Shown piece by piece: positions 19,196-28,346 of a stretch of 64,000 nt of DNA. Source of the stretch: Clostridioides sp. ES-S-0010-02 (GTDB taxonomy: Bacteria > Bacillota > Clostridia > Peptostreptococcales > Peptostreptococcaceae). The stretch lies in contig CP067345.1 in the NCBI GenBank assembly GCA_020641055.1, positions 71,001-135,000 of the forward strand. The letters are read 5' to 3'. Every line of letters starts with the position of its first letter. The first letter of the stretch is position 1. A program made the position numbers and the translations under genes. Under the pieces are notes generated by a model. That model searched no databases and was not told where the DNA came from. It was given only the letters and a program-made list of their open reading frames with translations.

Positions 19196-20926
19196 TTATT
19201 TTTTTGGTAAATGTAAGCATTCACCACTTACATCTGCTAAAGCTTCCATCAGAGCTTCTGAAGTACATGGGTGACCAAAAATCAAGTCACTAGCTTCATC
19301 AGCAGGTATTTCTAATGCTTTAAATGATGCTGCATGATTTATAAGTTCTGCTACACCATATCCAAACATATGCACACCTAAAATTTCCCCATACTTAGCA
19401 TCTGATATTACTTTTACATATCCTTGCTCTTGTCCAGAAGCTAAAGCTCTTCCATTTCCAGCAAAGTTAAATTTACCAATTTTTATATTATATTTTTGTT
19501 TAGCATCTTCTTCTGTAAGTCCAACTGATGCAACCTCTGGAACTGTATAAACACAACTAGGTAATGCACTTAAATCTGCTTCTTCATTCATACCTAAAGC
19601 ATTTGAAGCTGCTACTTCTCCCATTTTAAAAGCTGCATGAGCTAGCATTATACCTCCAGTAACATCACCTACTGCATATATACTTGGTACACTTGTTTCC
19701 ATTTTGCTATTTACAACTATTGAACCTCTATCTATTTTAATATCTAAGTCTTCTACACCAGATAGATTAGCTTGTCTTCCTATAGCATATAGACCTAAAT
19801 CTGCCTTTATTGGTTCTTCTCCTTCAATACATACTATTATTTTATTTCCTTCTTCTTTAAATTCAGAAACTTTCTTTTCAGTTAATATAGTTATTCCCTT
19901 TTTCTTAAGTGAATCTCTTAAAGACTGGCTCAATTCTTTATCCATTCTTGGAATTATTCTGTCTTCCATTTCTATTATAGTTACTTTAGAACCTCTTGAG
20001 TTGAATATCTCTGCAAATTCACAACCTATTACTCCACCACCAATTATTACTAACTCTTCTGGTACTATGTCTAAATCTAAAGCTTCTGTACTAGTTATTA
20101 TTAATTTTGATTCTATTCCTTTTATTGGTAAGATTCTCACCTTAGAACCAGTGGCAATTATTGTATTTTCTGTATCTAAAACTTTTCCATCTGATAATAT
20201 TACTTTATGGGCTTCTTTAACAGTAGCTTTAAGATTAAAGACATCTACACCTCTGCTTTTTAACAATCCACCAACACCAGCTGTAAGTTTTTTTACTACT
20301 CTATTTTTATACTTTATAGCCTTTTTTATATCTTGTTCCTTATCAACAGATACTTTTACACCTCTTTTTGATAATTGTTCAATTTCTTCTAATATTTCTA
20401 CTGTTTTTACATAAGTTTTTGTAGGAATGCAACCTCTATTTAGGCAAGTTCCTCCTAATGTGTCCTCTTCTACTAATGCAACTTTGCCTCCTAATATAGC
20501 TGATTTTAGTGCTGATAAATACCCTCCAGGTCCTCCACCTACTACTACCACATCATAATCATGATTACTCTCTTTTTTAATTGTCTTTTCTTCTTTTATT
20601 TCTATTTTTTCTGTTTCAACAATTAAATCTTCTTTTGATACGTTTCCAGATAAGTATTTAGCCTTTATTTCTTCTTGCTTTTCTCCCTTTTCTGCTATTA
20701 CACCTATTACTGTAAATACTGGTAATACTTCTCCTTCTTCTTTATGTATAATTGCAGCAAGTATACCTTCTCCTTCTGATTCTATTTCCATGTTGACTTT
20801 ATCTGTTGTTATCTCTAGTATAGGTTCTCCAATTTTTACTTCTTCGCCTTCTTGTTTTAGCCAAGATACTATAGTACCTTCTTCCATAGCTACTCCAGCT
20901 TTTGGCATTATGACTTCTACTGACAT
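19196..20926 (-). CDS. acoL: Dihydrolipoamide dehydrogenase (E3) with N-terminal lipoyl domain
   Basis: 576 residues against about 460 for plain E3. The extra N-terminus (1-80) is a lipoyl domain with the modified Lys at 43 (TTDKVNMEIES), joined by a charged linker (about 85-120, KEEKTIKKESNH). The flavoenzyme follows: FAD loop VVVVGGGPGG at 126-135, redox disulfide C161/C166 (GGTCLNRGCIPT), a second nucleotide-binding loop (VIIGGGVIGCEFAE) and a C-terminal dimer domain with the catalytic His (HPCTSEALMEA). It reoxidises dihydrolipoyl groups with NAD+. The E2 of this operon has no lipoyl domain, so this one appears to serve the whole complex. AGGAGG precedes ATG 20926. Confidence 0.95.
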   Translation of the reverse strand: MSVEVIMPKAGVAMEEGTIVSWLKQEGEEVKIGEPILEITTDKVNMEIESEGEGILAAIIHKEEGEVLPVFTVIGVIAEKGEKQEEIKAKYLSGNVSKEDLIVETEKIEIKEEKTIKKESNHDYDVVVVGGGPGGYLSALKSAILGGKVALVEEDTLGGTCLNRGCIPTKTYVKTVEILEEIEQLSKRGVKVSVDKEQDIKKAIKYKNRVVKKLTAGVGGLLKSRGVDVFNLKATVKEAHKVILSDGKVLDTENTIIATGSKVRILPIKGIESKLIITSTEALDLDIVPEELVIIGGGVIGCEFAEIFNSRGSKVTIIEMEDRIIPRMDKELSQSLRDSLKKKGITILTEKKVSEFKEEGNKIIVCIEGEEPIKADLGLYAIGRQANLSGVEDLDIKIDRGSIVVNSKMETSVPSIYAVGDVTGGIMLAHAAFKMGEVAASNALGMNEEADLSALPSCVYTVPEVASVGLTEEDAKQKYNIKIGKFNFAGNGRALASGQEQGYVKVISDAKYGEILGVHMFGYGVAELINHAASFKALEIPADEASDLIFGHPCTSEALMEALADVSGECLHLPKK

Positions 20927-21083
20927 AGGCTATCCTCCTATTTATTTTTTATATATTTTAGTTAATCATCTTATATTCATACAGATATCTTTTACATACA
21001 ATAATTTTAAATCTAGTAAAATTAAATACATCTTTTTATGTGGTCTATTCAATCTATTTACATAAAGAGTAAAATATCAAAAC

Positions 21084-22130
21084 CTATACGAGCATTGCTA
21101 ATGGATTTTCTAATAATTCTTTTAAATCTTTTAAGAATTTTGCTGCTACTGTACCATCTATTATTCTATGGTCTGATGTTAATGATAAATTCATTATAGG
21201 TTTTATTTTAGCCTCTCCATTTACTGGCACAAACTTATCTTGAGTTGCTCCTACCCCAAGTATCGCACTTGAAGGCATATTTATTATAGGTGTAAATGTC
21301 GTTATACCATACATTCCAACATTGCTTATAGTAAATGTATTACCTTCTTGGTCTGCTGGTAGAAGCTTTCCTGTTTTTACTTTTTCAGCAAGTTCTTTGC
21401 TTTCTTTGGCTATTTCTTTTAGCGATTTTTCATTTACATTTTTTACTACTGGGACATATAAACCTTCATCTAGTCCAACAGCAATAGCTATATTTATATC
21501 TTTATATCTAAATATTCCATTATCTGTCCATGCTGAATTTAATGCTTGATGCTTTGGAAGTACTCTAGATACAGCCATTACTATTAAATCTGTCATTGTT
21601 AATTTTACTCCAGTTGATTCTTTTACTGTATCTATTAATTTTGCTCTAAGTTCTTTAAGTTCTGTAGCATCTACCTCTATATTGAATGTAAATACAGGAG
21701 CACTGAAGTAGCTTTCTGACATTCGTTTTGCTACAGTTGCTCTCATTGGATTTGGCTTTTCGAACTCTCCTTCTACTGTATTAAACGTACTTAAATTCTC
21801 ATGTTTTGATTTTATTTCTTTTGTTTCGTTAGATTTAGATACATCAGTTGATACGATAGTCTCTTGTGTATGTGCCTTTTCTATATCTGATTTTTTTATT
21901 TTTCTATTGTATCCAGTACCTACAACATTTTCTAAATCTATATTTAAATCCTCTGCTATCCTTTTTGCTAAAGGAGTTGCTTTTACTTTATTATTTTCTA
22001 GATAGTTTAACACATCCACTAGATGTATTCTTCCATTTTCTCCACTTCCAACCAGCCAATCTAACTCTATATTGTCTTTTCTTGCTTGGTTTTTGGCTGC
22101 TGGTGTGGCTTTTACTTTATTTGCCACCAT
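21084..22130 (-). CDS. acoC: Acyltransferase (E2) of acetoin dehydrogenase complex, lacking a lipoyl domain
   Basis: 348 residues. There is no lipoyl domain; the N-terminus begins straight away with two peripheral-subunit-binding repeats: KVKATPAAKNQARKDNIEL (about 5-45) and KVKATPLAKRIAEDLNIDL (about 48-88). After a linker, the catalytic acetyltransferase core (about 125-348) is complete with TSDHRIIDG (His 321, Asp 325). It should transfer the acetyl group from a lipoyl arm to CoA, but the arm must come from elsewhere, most simply the E3. GGGGGG precedes ATG 22130; the gene follows E1beta by 12 bp, so loss of a lipoyl part by a wrong start is unlikely. Confidence 0.93.
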   Translation of the reverse strand: MVANKVKATPAAKNQARKDNIELDWLVGSGENGRIHLVDVLNYLENNKVKATPLAKRIAEDLNIDLENVVGTGYNRKIKKSDIEKAHTQETIVSTDVSKSNETKEIKSKHENLSTFNTVEGEFEKPNPMRATVAKRMSESYFSAPVFTFNIEVDATELKELRAKLIDTVKESTGVKLTMTDLIVMAVSRVLPKHQALNSAWTDNGIFRYKDINIAIAVGLDEGLYVPVVKNVNEKSLKEIAKESKELAEKVKTGKLLPADQEGNTFTISNVGMYGITTFTPIINMPSSAILGVGATQDKFVPVNGEAKIKPIMNLSLTSDHRIIDGTVAAKFLKDLKELLENPLAMLV

Positions 22131-22142
22131 TTCTATCCCCCC

Positions 22143-23129
22143 TTATCTAACAATTAAAGATTTTATTGCATCTTCTATTTCATCAATTCTTGGGACTACT
22201 GCTTTTTCTAGCTCTGGATTATATGGTATTGGCACATCTTTTCCACATATTCTTTTTACTGGTGCATCTAAATAATCAAATGATTCACTTTCTGTTATTA
22301 ATGCTGATATTTCTCCACCTAGACCACCAGTCTTAGATGCTTCATGGCAAATTAAAACTCTACCAGTTTTACATACACTCTTTATGATTGTCTCTTTATC
22401 TAATGGATATAAAGTTCTTAAATCTATAATTTCTACATCTATATTTTCTTTTGATAGGTTTTCTGCAGCTTCTTCAACACTTTGTAACATCCTTCCATAA
22501 GTGATTACTGTAACATCAGAACCTTCTTTTTTAATATCTGCATTTCCAATATCAATTACATAATCTCCCTCTGGGACAATTCCTTTTTTTCTATATAACA
22601 ATTTGTTTTCAACAAATATTACTGGATTATTGTCTCTTATAGCTGCTTTTAATAATCCCTTAGCATCTGCTGGTGTTGAAGGTGCAACCACTTTTACTCC
22701 TGGTACATGACAAAACCATGCTTCCAAACTTTGTGAATGTTGTTCTGCTGAACCAGTTCCAGAACCTCCAGGACATCTAACAACCATTGGAACCTGAGCC
22801 TTCCCACCAAACATATATCTCATTTTTGCTGCTTGATTTACAATCGCGTCCATAGATATTGTAACAAAATCCATAAACATTACTTCCATAATCGGTCTTA
22901 ACCCAGTTGCCGCTGCACCTGCTGCTGCACCTGCTATAGCTGCCTCTGATATAGGAGTATCTCTTACTCTTTCTGGTCCAAATTCATCTATCATTCCCAC
23001 TGATACGCCAAATGCTCCTCCATATATCCCTATATCTTCTCCCATAAATATTACATTTTCATCTCTTCTCATTTCTTCTGACATTGCTTCTTTTATTGCT
23101 TGTGCATATGTTAATTCTCTTGTACTCAT
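22143..23129 (-). CDS. acoB: Acetoin dehydrogenase E1 beta subunit
   Basis: 328 residues, transketolase-like pyrimidine-binding domain and C-terminal domain of two-subunit 2-oxo acid/acetoin dehydrogenases. Typical segments: [52 protein letters not shown]. Together with the alpha subunit it binds thiamine diphosphate and cleaves acetoin to acetaldehyde plus an acetyl group on lipoate. GAGGAAAA precedes ATG 23129; it follows the alpha subunit by 24 bp. Confidence 0.92.
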   Translation of the reverse strand: MSTRELTYAQAIKEAMSEEMRRDENVIFMGEDIGIYGGAFGVSVGMIDEFGPERVRDTPISEAAIAGAAAGAAATGLRPIMEVMFMDFVTISMDAIVNQAAKMRYMFGGKAQVPMVVRCPGGSGTGSAEQHSQSLEAWFCHVPGVKVVAPSTPADAKGLLKAAIRDNNPVIFVENKLLYRKKGIVPEGDYVIDIGNADIKKEGSDVTVITYGRMLQSVEEAAENLSKENIDVEIIDLRTLYPLDKETIIKSVCKTGRVLICHEASKTGGLGGEISALITESESFDYLDAPVKRICGKDVPIPYNPELEKAVVPRIDEIEDAIKSLIVR

Positions 23130-23153
23130 TTTTATTTTCCTCCTTTACTATTT

Positions 23154-24116
23154 TTAGTCTGCATATACATCATCTAATAAAGATTCTATTTTTGGATTTG
23201 GGCTATTTTGAGCAAATTCTACTGCATCTTCTATTGATTTTTTAGCAAAATCTTCAATTATATCTAATTCATTTTCATTTGCCATATTATTTTCTATAAG
23301 ATAATTTCTTAAAAATTTTATAGGGTCTTTTGCCTTCCACGATTCTATCTCTTCTTTCGTTCTATATACATTTGCATCTGATTTTGAATGACCTAGCCAT
23401 CTATAGGTCCTACTTTCAATTAATACAGGCCCTTCCCCTCTTCTACATTTTTCAGCAGCTTTTTGTACTGTTTCATATACTTCTATTGGATTATATCCAT
23501 CTATTGATATTCCTTCTATACCATAAGATGCTGCTCTTGTTGCAACACTATCTATATTCATGTGACGTTTTATACTTGTTGACATGCCATATAGGTTGTT
23601 TTCACAATAAAATATTATTGGTAATTTCCATATTGATGACAAGTTTATTCCCTCATGAAATGTACCTTCATTTGATGCACCATCACCAAAACTACATAAA
23701 ACTATTTTTCCTGTCTTTTTATATTGTTGTGTAAGTGCAGCGCCAGGAGCTATAGTAAGACCTCCACCTACGACTCCATTTGCTCCTAAGTTACCTGACT
23801 CAATATCTGCTATATGCATTGAGCCTCCTTTTCCTTTACAAAATCCAGTTTCTTTTCCCATAAGCTCAGCCATCATTTTATTTAAATCTATTCCCATTCC
23901 TATAAATTGGCTATGACCTCTATGAGTTAATGAAACCAAATCTCCTTTTTCTAGTGCCATTACTGCGGCTACACTTGAAGCTTCTTGACCTACTGATAAA
24001 TGAGTTGTTCCATGTACCATACCTCTTGCAAAAAACCAACTAACTTTCTCTTCAAACTTTCTAGCTTGATTCATTCTCTTATACATTTCAAGTAATGTTT
24101 CTTTTGATAATGTCAT
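23154..24116 (-). CDS. acoA: Acetoin dehydrogenase E1 alpha subunit
   Basis: 320 residues with the thiamine-diphosphate motif GDGASNEGTFHE...CENN (about 145-180). MVHGTTHLSVGQEASSVAA near residue 35 is characteristic of acetoin/branched-chain E1 alpha. The acetoin assignment rests on overall likeness and operon form; another 2-oxo acid substrate is possible. AGGAGG precedes ATG 24116. It is the first enzyme gene, after the regulator. Confidence 0.9.
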   Translation of the reverse strand: MTLSKETLLEMYKRMNQARKFEEKVSWFFARGMVHGTTHLSVGQEASSVAAVMALEKGDLVSLTHRGHSQFIGMGIDLNKMMAELMGKETGFCKGKGGSMHIADIESGNLGANGVVGGGLTIAPGAALTQQYKKTGKIVLCSFGDGASNEGTFHEGINLSSIWKLPIIFYCENNLYGMSTSIKRHMNIDSVATRAASYGIEGISIDGYNPIEVYETVQKAAEKCRRGEGPVLIESRTYRWLGHSKSDANVYRTKEEIESWKAKDPIKFLRNYLIENNMANENELDIIEDFAKKSIEDAVEFAQNSPNPKIESLLDDVYAD

Positions 24117-24153
24117 ATCAATTCCCTCCTATTAATTTTTATCTATATTTCTA

Positions 24154-25107
24154 TTAGTCACAATCTTCTAATAATTCAAGTGCTAAACTGTGATTAATTG
24201 CTAAGCTATTTATAAATTTGGCTTTTAATGATGCTTTTATTGCTTCTATCTTTTCATCTCCTGAAGCAACACCTATTGTTCTTTTTATCTTTTTTAAATC
24301 ATTTAGTTTTACCCCTAGTACCCTTTGATTAAATTCAAGTATAGAAGTTTTTCCTTCCTTATCAAAAGCTTGCAAACAAATTGCGCCTATTGAGTTATAC
24401 TTTTTTAAATCATCTATATCTTCTTCATGCATATATCCAGAAGCCATTATTGTTGAGTTTAAACTCATAGGATTTCCTATACCTACAATTGCAATAGTTG
24501 TTTTATCTATTAAGTCTAGTACTTCTTTAATTTTTTCATCCTTACAAAGCTTTTCTTTTGTAGATAAATCAGACATCACAGCAGGAGCATGTAATAACTT
24601 AAAATCTCCTCCAAAAGCTCTTGCTAAACTTACAGCTATTTGATTTGCGTGTATATCTATTTCATTATCTCCAATTCCTCCTAGTAAAGGTATGAACGTA
24701 ACATTTTTACAGTTGCTTTTTTCTACATATCTAGGAATTTCTTTTAGAGTTGTTCCTATGGAAACCCCAATTATATCATTTTCTTTTACTACTCTGGTAA
24801 GATATTCAGACACAGCTCTTGCTAATTCTTGTTTTTGTGTTAATGAGTCTTGTTTATCATCTACCACTATTACTTCTTTCAATTTATATTTTCTTTCTAA
24901 ACTTCTTTCTATTTTTTGATAGTCATTTTTTAAAACATCAACTATTTGTATTTTTACTATTCCTTGCTCAAAAGCTTCTTTTAATATTCTTGATATTGTT
25001 GGTCTTGATATTCCCAATTGATTCGCTATTTCTTGTTGATTCAAATTATCTTCATAATAAAGTGAACAACACTTCATCATTAACCTTAAGTCTCCAATTT
25101 TTTTCAT
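24154..25107 (-). CDS. SorC/DeoR-type transcriptional regulator of the acetoin operon
   Basis: 317 residues. The N-terminal helix-turn-helix (about 8-55) reads QQEIANQLGISRPTISRILKE; the rest is a sugar-binding-type SorC effector domain (VIGVSIGTTLKEIPRY, TTIAIVGIGNPMS). ATG 25107 has GGAGGAAGG just upstream; the open frame to 25137 lacks a site. It heads the operon behind a sigma-A promoter. Acetoin operons are more often driven by the sigma-54 activator AcoR, so this class of regulator is notable. The effector is unknown. Confidence 0.87.
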   Translation of the reverse strand: MKKIGDLRLMMKCCSLYYEDNLNQQEIANQLGISRPTISRILKEAFEQGIVKIQIVDVLKNDYQKIERSLERKYKLKEVIVVDDKQDSLTQKQELARAVSEYLTRVVKENDIIGVSIGTTLKEIPRYVEKSNCKNVTFIPLLGGIGDNEIDIHANQIAVSLARAFGGDFKLLHAPAVMSDLSTKEKLCKDEKIKEVLDLIDKTTIAIVGIGNPMSLNSTIMASGYMHEEDIDDLKKYNSIGAICLQAFDKEGKTSILEFNQRVLGVKLNDLKKIKRTIGVASGDEKIEAIKASLKAKFINSLAINHSLALELLEDCD

Positions 25108-25180
25108 TTCCCTTCCTCCAAAATCAAGATTTTTCAATTATTTTTACATTTGTTCAATGATTTTACTTAATTTCAATAAC

Positions 25181-25210
25181 ATTATAGAAGGGGTTCGTAT
25201 AAAAAGTCAA
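25181..25210 (-). promoter_or_regulatory. Sigma-A promoter of the acetoin operon
   Basis: Minus strand: TTGACT (25210-25205), an 18-base spacer, then TATAAT (25186-25181), about 75 bp before the regulator start. TTGAA-containing stretches between promoter and gene could be operators but no clean dyad was found. Confidence 0.8.
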
Positions 25211-25320
25211 CTGTTTTTTTTGTGTAATTAAAAATAAGTTATTACATTAAATTAAGGAATACTTTTTTTTATTTCTTGTTTGACCACTTTACCTGATAAT
25301 TTGCTCAATAAGTATTTTGT

Positions 25321-25893
25321 CTAAAGGAAATTATACAATCGCCAAAAAAGATTTTACTAAAGATGGTAAACTAAAATTGTACTATTTTATGTATAAAGAA
25401 ATTATTATAAATATAAAGGCATTAAGCAATAAACTTTAAGAAACTGAGATTGAACGAGAATAACTTGAAGTTTCAAAAACTCATTGACTTGCTGATATAT
25501 CATATGATTTGAAAACACTATTATCATATATCACAGGATATTCATATCTAATGCTTAATAAAAACTACCGCTTTAGTGAAGAAGAAAGCATGATATTTTT
25601 AGATAATATATATAAAAAGTGAGTATATAATGAAAAGTTAATAGACAATTTAAGTCTGACATTTTTTATAGATTTTTCTGGAAAAATACAGCTTAAACAT
25701 ACACAATTTGAAATGATTGCCTTTCTTCAAAACCTTATTGCCAATGTTGCCAATAATCCAAAATCTGAAAAGCAGATATTTGGATTTCATACAGATTTAG
25801 AACATTTACATTAATACTACTGACAATGGTGTTGGAATAAACACGGAGAAAAGGTACATCATTTCAAATTACATTAAAACAAGATAAAGTTTA
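25321..25893 (+). pseudogene. Decayed sensor histidine kinase remnant
   Basis: The plus strand encodes pieces of a histidine kinase broken by stops and a frameshift. Around 25476-25560 it reads LADISYDLKTLLSYITGYSYLML, clearly an H-box (usually DISHDLKTPL) with the phospho-acceptor His replaced by Tyr. In-frame TAA and TGA codons lie on both sides. Further on, LQNLIANVANN resembles the N-box start, DNGVGI appears after a frame change (about 25820-25840), and GTSFQITLKQDKV just before 25893 resembles the kinase C-terminus. Most of the ATPase domain is missing. No response regulator is adjacent. Confidence 0.75.
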
Positions 25894-25905
25894 AATTATT
25901 ATATA

Positions 25906-25937
25906 AAAATCCCAAGTTAAAATAAACTTGGGATTTT
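25906..25937. terminator. Bidirectional terminator
   Basis: AAAAATCCCAAGTT and AACTTGGGATTTTT form a perfect stem between the kinase remnant (plus) and the phosphatase-like membrane gene (minus); A and T runs on both sides allow it to serve both. Confidence 0.88.
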
Positions 25938-26040
25938 TGTGTAATAATTAATTTTTGTAAAATTTTTTCTTTAAAGTTATTTTGTCAAAATAAATTCAAA
26001 TTAACATATCATCAATATTTATATAGAGACTATATGTAAC

Positions 26041-28218
26041 TTATTCTTTTAATACTATCAGATTTATACTTAATATAATCATAGCTACAATTACATAAAT
26101 AAAAGCTGTAGCTGATGATACAATTCCAGAATCATTTACTAAAAGAGTTACAAAGCATCCTGCTATTGACGCTATAAATCCTTTAAATATAATTGGATAT
26201 TCATCAATTAATTGTTTAAAGTATCTAATCTGATTAATCATAAGAACTAAGATAACCCCTATCCCAGTTAATAGTATATTTACCCATGCACTGGTTTGAG
26301 CTAGTTTCAAGTTCATTTCTATCTTTCTGCTAAATGTTTGTATTATTTCTCCTGGTCCATTAAAGTAAACTTCTTTTACAAACATACCTAAATGTGAGTT
26401 GCTTCCTGAAATCATATCTATAGCTACAAAGGCGCCTAAAACAAGCAATACTGCTACACCTAATAATACAACTTTTTTAAAGTCTATTTTTACATTATAT
26501 ATCAATAGTATAAATAGTAAAAATGCAACACATTCAGAAATAGCAGTTCCAACATTTGCACCCATAGCTGGAGATGCACTCGTAATTAAGATAACTAAAG
26601 AAAATACTATTACAGACCACTTTGGTATCTTTTTATATGTAAGCAAAATCGCAAATGTAAATATTGCACTACCTATTGCCACTCCTTGATATTCATTTCC
26701 TACTCCGTAGTATCTAGCCCCAATTATACAATCATAACTCATTACATTACTTTTCATTAAATATGAACCAAATGCAGAATCAATAACCATAATCAATATA
26801 GTTAAACCTGTAAAGAATAACATATTTTTTAAATCATTCTTTATCAGAACTTTGCTTATTAAGTATATAGTAAGTGTTATTATAATTATTCCTAAAGATA
26901 TTGCTACTGGTGTTTTAAAATTCATTATTGGAGTTATCATAAATGATAATGGCATTACTATTCCTATTTTTAGAAATTCTTTTAATATAAAAAATATTGT
27001 TTCTTTGTGATTTTTCGATATATGCTTTCTAAATAGAATTAGAATCATAGCAACTATCCATGACAAAAATACTATACTTACAAATCCATTAAGTATTGTA
27101 GACCTTATGCTTGAAACAGATACTATCTTTTGGTATTCATCCATCAGATACTCTTTATTATCATCTCTGTTAATAAGTTCATACTTCTTTCCAACCATAT
27201 TTTGATTTTTTATATCAAAGTTATTTAATATCTCAGCTCCAACATCTAGATTAGTAACAATACCTTCTCTTCTAGTAGTTGAAGATGATAACATCCCTTT
27301 TCCATTGCCATTTAATTTTATTATTGGAGAAAGCCTTCTTTTATTTTTATAATCTAAATCACTTGGAAATGCACTAGCTATGTAAACAGTATCATTTTCT
27401 CCAACCATAGAAAATATATTTTTTAAATATTCATCTATGTTTTTTTCTATCTTGTCTTTCATGTTTTTATATGTTTTTTCATTCAAGTTAGATTTATATA
27501 AATCTAACCTATATGTATCTCCAAGTTCTACAAAAACTACATCACTATTTTTATAAGCTTCTTTAGTTTCAGCAACAAGCTTAGTGTAATCAGTTGATAT
27601 TCCATAAGGCATAGATAAATCTTTTTTATTGATATTATCTACATTTCCGTAAGAAATTCTACCATACTCATCCATAGCTGTTAAGCATAAGTTTCTATTT
27701 TTTACAAGTTTACCATTTTCAACTATATCTGCATTTCCTAATACAGATGTTTTTAATTTATTTTCAGATAAACTTTGACCTAATGAACCTAATGTAGAAC
27801 CATATTCTCCAAAGTTTAGATTCTCATTTATTGACATATTTATAGTCAAATCATTTATACCTTTTGCTTTCTTACCTGTAGCTGATTCAAAAACTATATT
27901 TCTATCTTTGCTTGAGCTTTCAAAATTAATATCTTCTTCATTAGCTACATTGGCTCTTCCTCCAGCACCCATACTGGCATATGACCTTCTATCATCACTA
28001 CCTTTATCGCCTCTTATGTTCATCAAGCCAATATATCCTCTATCTTCTAGCTCTTCTCTCAATGATTTTATTCTTAACATATTGTTCATACTAGTTCTAT
28101 TCATATCTATAAATATTACTTTTCCATGCGTTGGTATATCATCTGCAAAGCTATACTGGCTCATCGATGTTAATATTATGATAAATGTTGCTAAGAAAGA
28201 TATAATCTTTTTTCTCAT
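26041..28218 (-). CDS. Exported alkaline-phosphatase-like domain fused to multispanning membrane domain
   Basis: 725 residues. A signal peptide (MRKKIISFLATFIIILTSMSQYSFA) leads into an outside domain of about 350 residues that has the general look of the alkaline-phosphatase superfamily (VIFIDMNRTS near the start, VVFVELGDTYRLDLY, DTVYIASAFPSD), though a Thr/Ser nucleophile and metal-ligand set is not plainly recognisable. From about residue 385 on there are roughly ten membrane segments. GGGAG precedes ATG 28218. Function unknown; a role in the cell envelope is likely from topology. It is separate from its neighbours by terminators on both sides. Confidence 0.8.
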   Translation of the reverse strand: MRKKIISFLATFIIILTSMSQYSFADDIPTHGKVIFIDMNRTSMNNMLRIKSLREELEDRGYIGLMNIRGDKGSDDRRSYASMGAGGRANVANEEDINFESSSKDRNIVFESATGKKAKGINDLTINMSINENLNFGEYGSTLGSLGQSLSENKLKTSVLGNADIVENGKLVKNRNLCLTAMDEYGRISYGNVDNINKKDLSMPYGISTDYTKLVAETKEAYKNSDVVFVELGDTYRLDLYKSNLNEKTYKNMKDKIEKNIDEYLKNIFSMVGENDTVYIASAFPSDLDYKNKRRLSPIIKLNGNGKGMLSSSTTRREGIVTNLDVGAEILNNFDIKNQNMVGKKYELINRDDNKEYLMDEYQKIVSVSSIRSTILNGFVSIVFLSWIVAMILILFRKHISKNHKETIFFILKEFLKIGIVMPLSFMITPIMNFKTPVAISLGIIIITLTIYLISKVLIKNDLKNMLFFTGLTILIMVIDSAFGSYLMKSNVMSYDCIIGARYYGVGNEYQGVAIGSAIFTFAILLTYKKIPKWSVIVFSLVILITSASPAMGANVGTAISECVAFLLFILLIYNVKIDFKKVVLLGVAVLLVLGAFVAIDMISGSNSHLGMFVKEVYFNGPGEIIQTFSRKIEMNLKLAQTSAWVNILLTGIGVILVLMINQIRYFKQLIDEYPIIFKGFIASIAGCFVTLLVNDSGIVSSATAFIYVIVAMIILSINLIVLKE

Positions 28219-28288
28219 AAATTCTCCCTGCTTTCTGATTTAAATCCTCACACTTAAGAATACATTAAACATTGTCGTTATAAACAAA

Positions 28289-28328
28289 TAAATTTGGACC
28301 ATCTATTTATAATAAACAGCCCAAATTT
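28289..28328 (-). terminator. Possible terminator after the PIN/TRAM gene
   Basis: AAATTTGG and CCAAATTT flank a 24-base loop just after the stop; a weak stem, but placed correctly for the radA-disA-PIN/TRAM transcript. Confidence 0.5.
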
Positions 28329-28346
28329 TAGGTTTATTTGAATATA

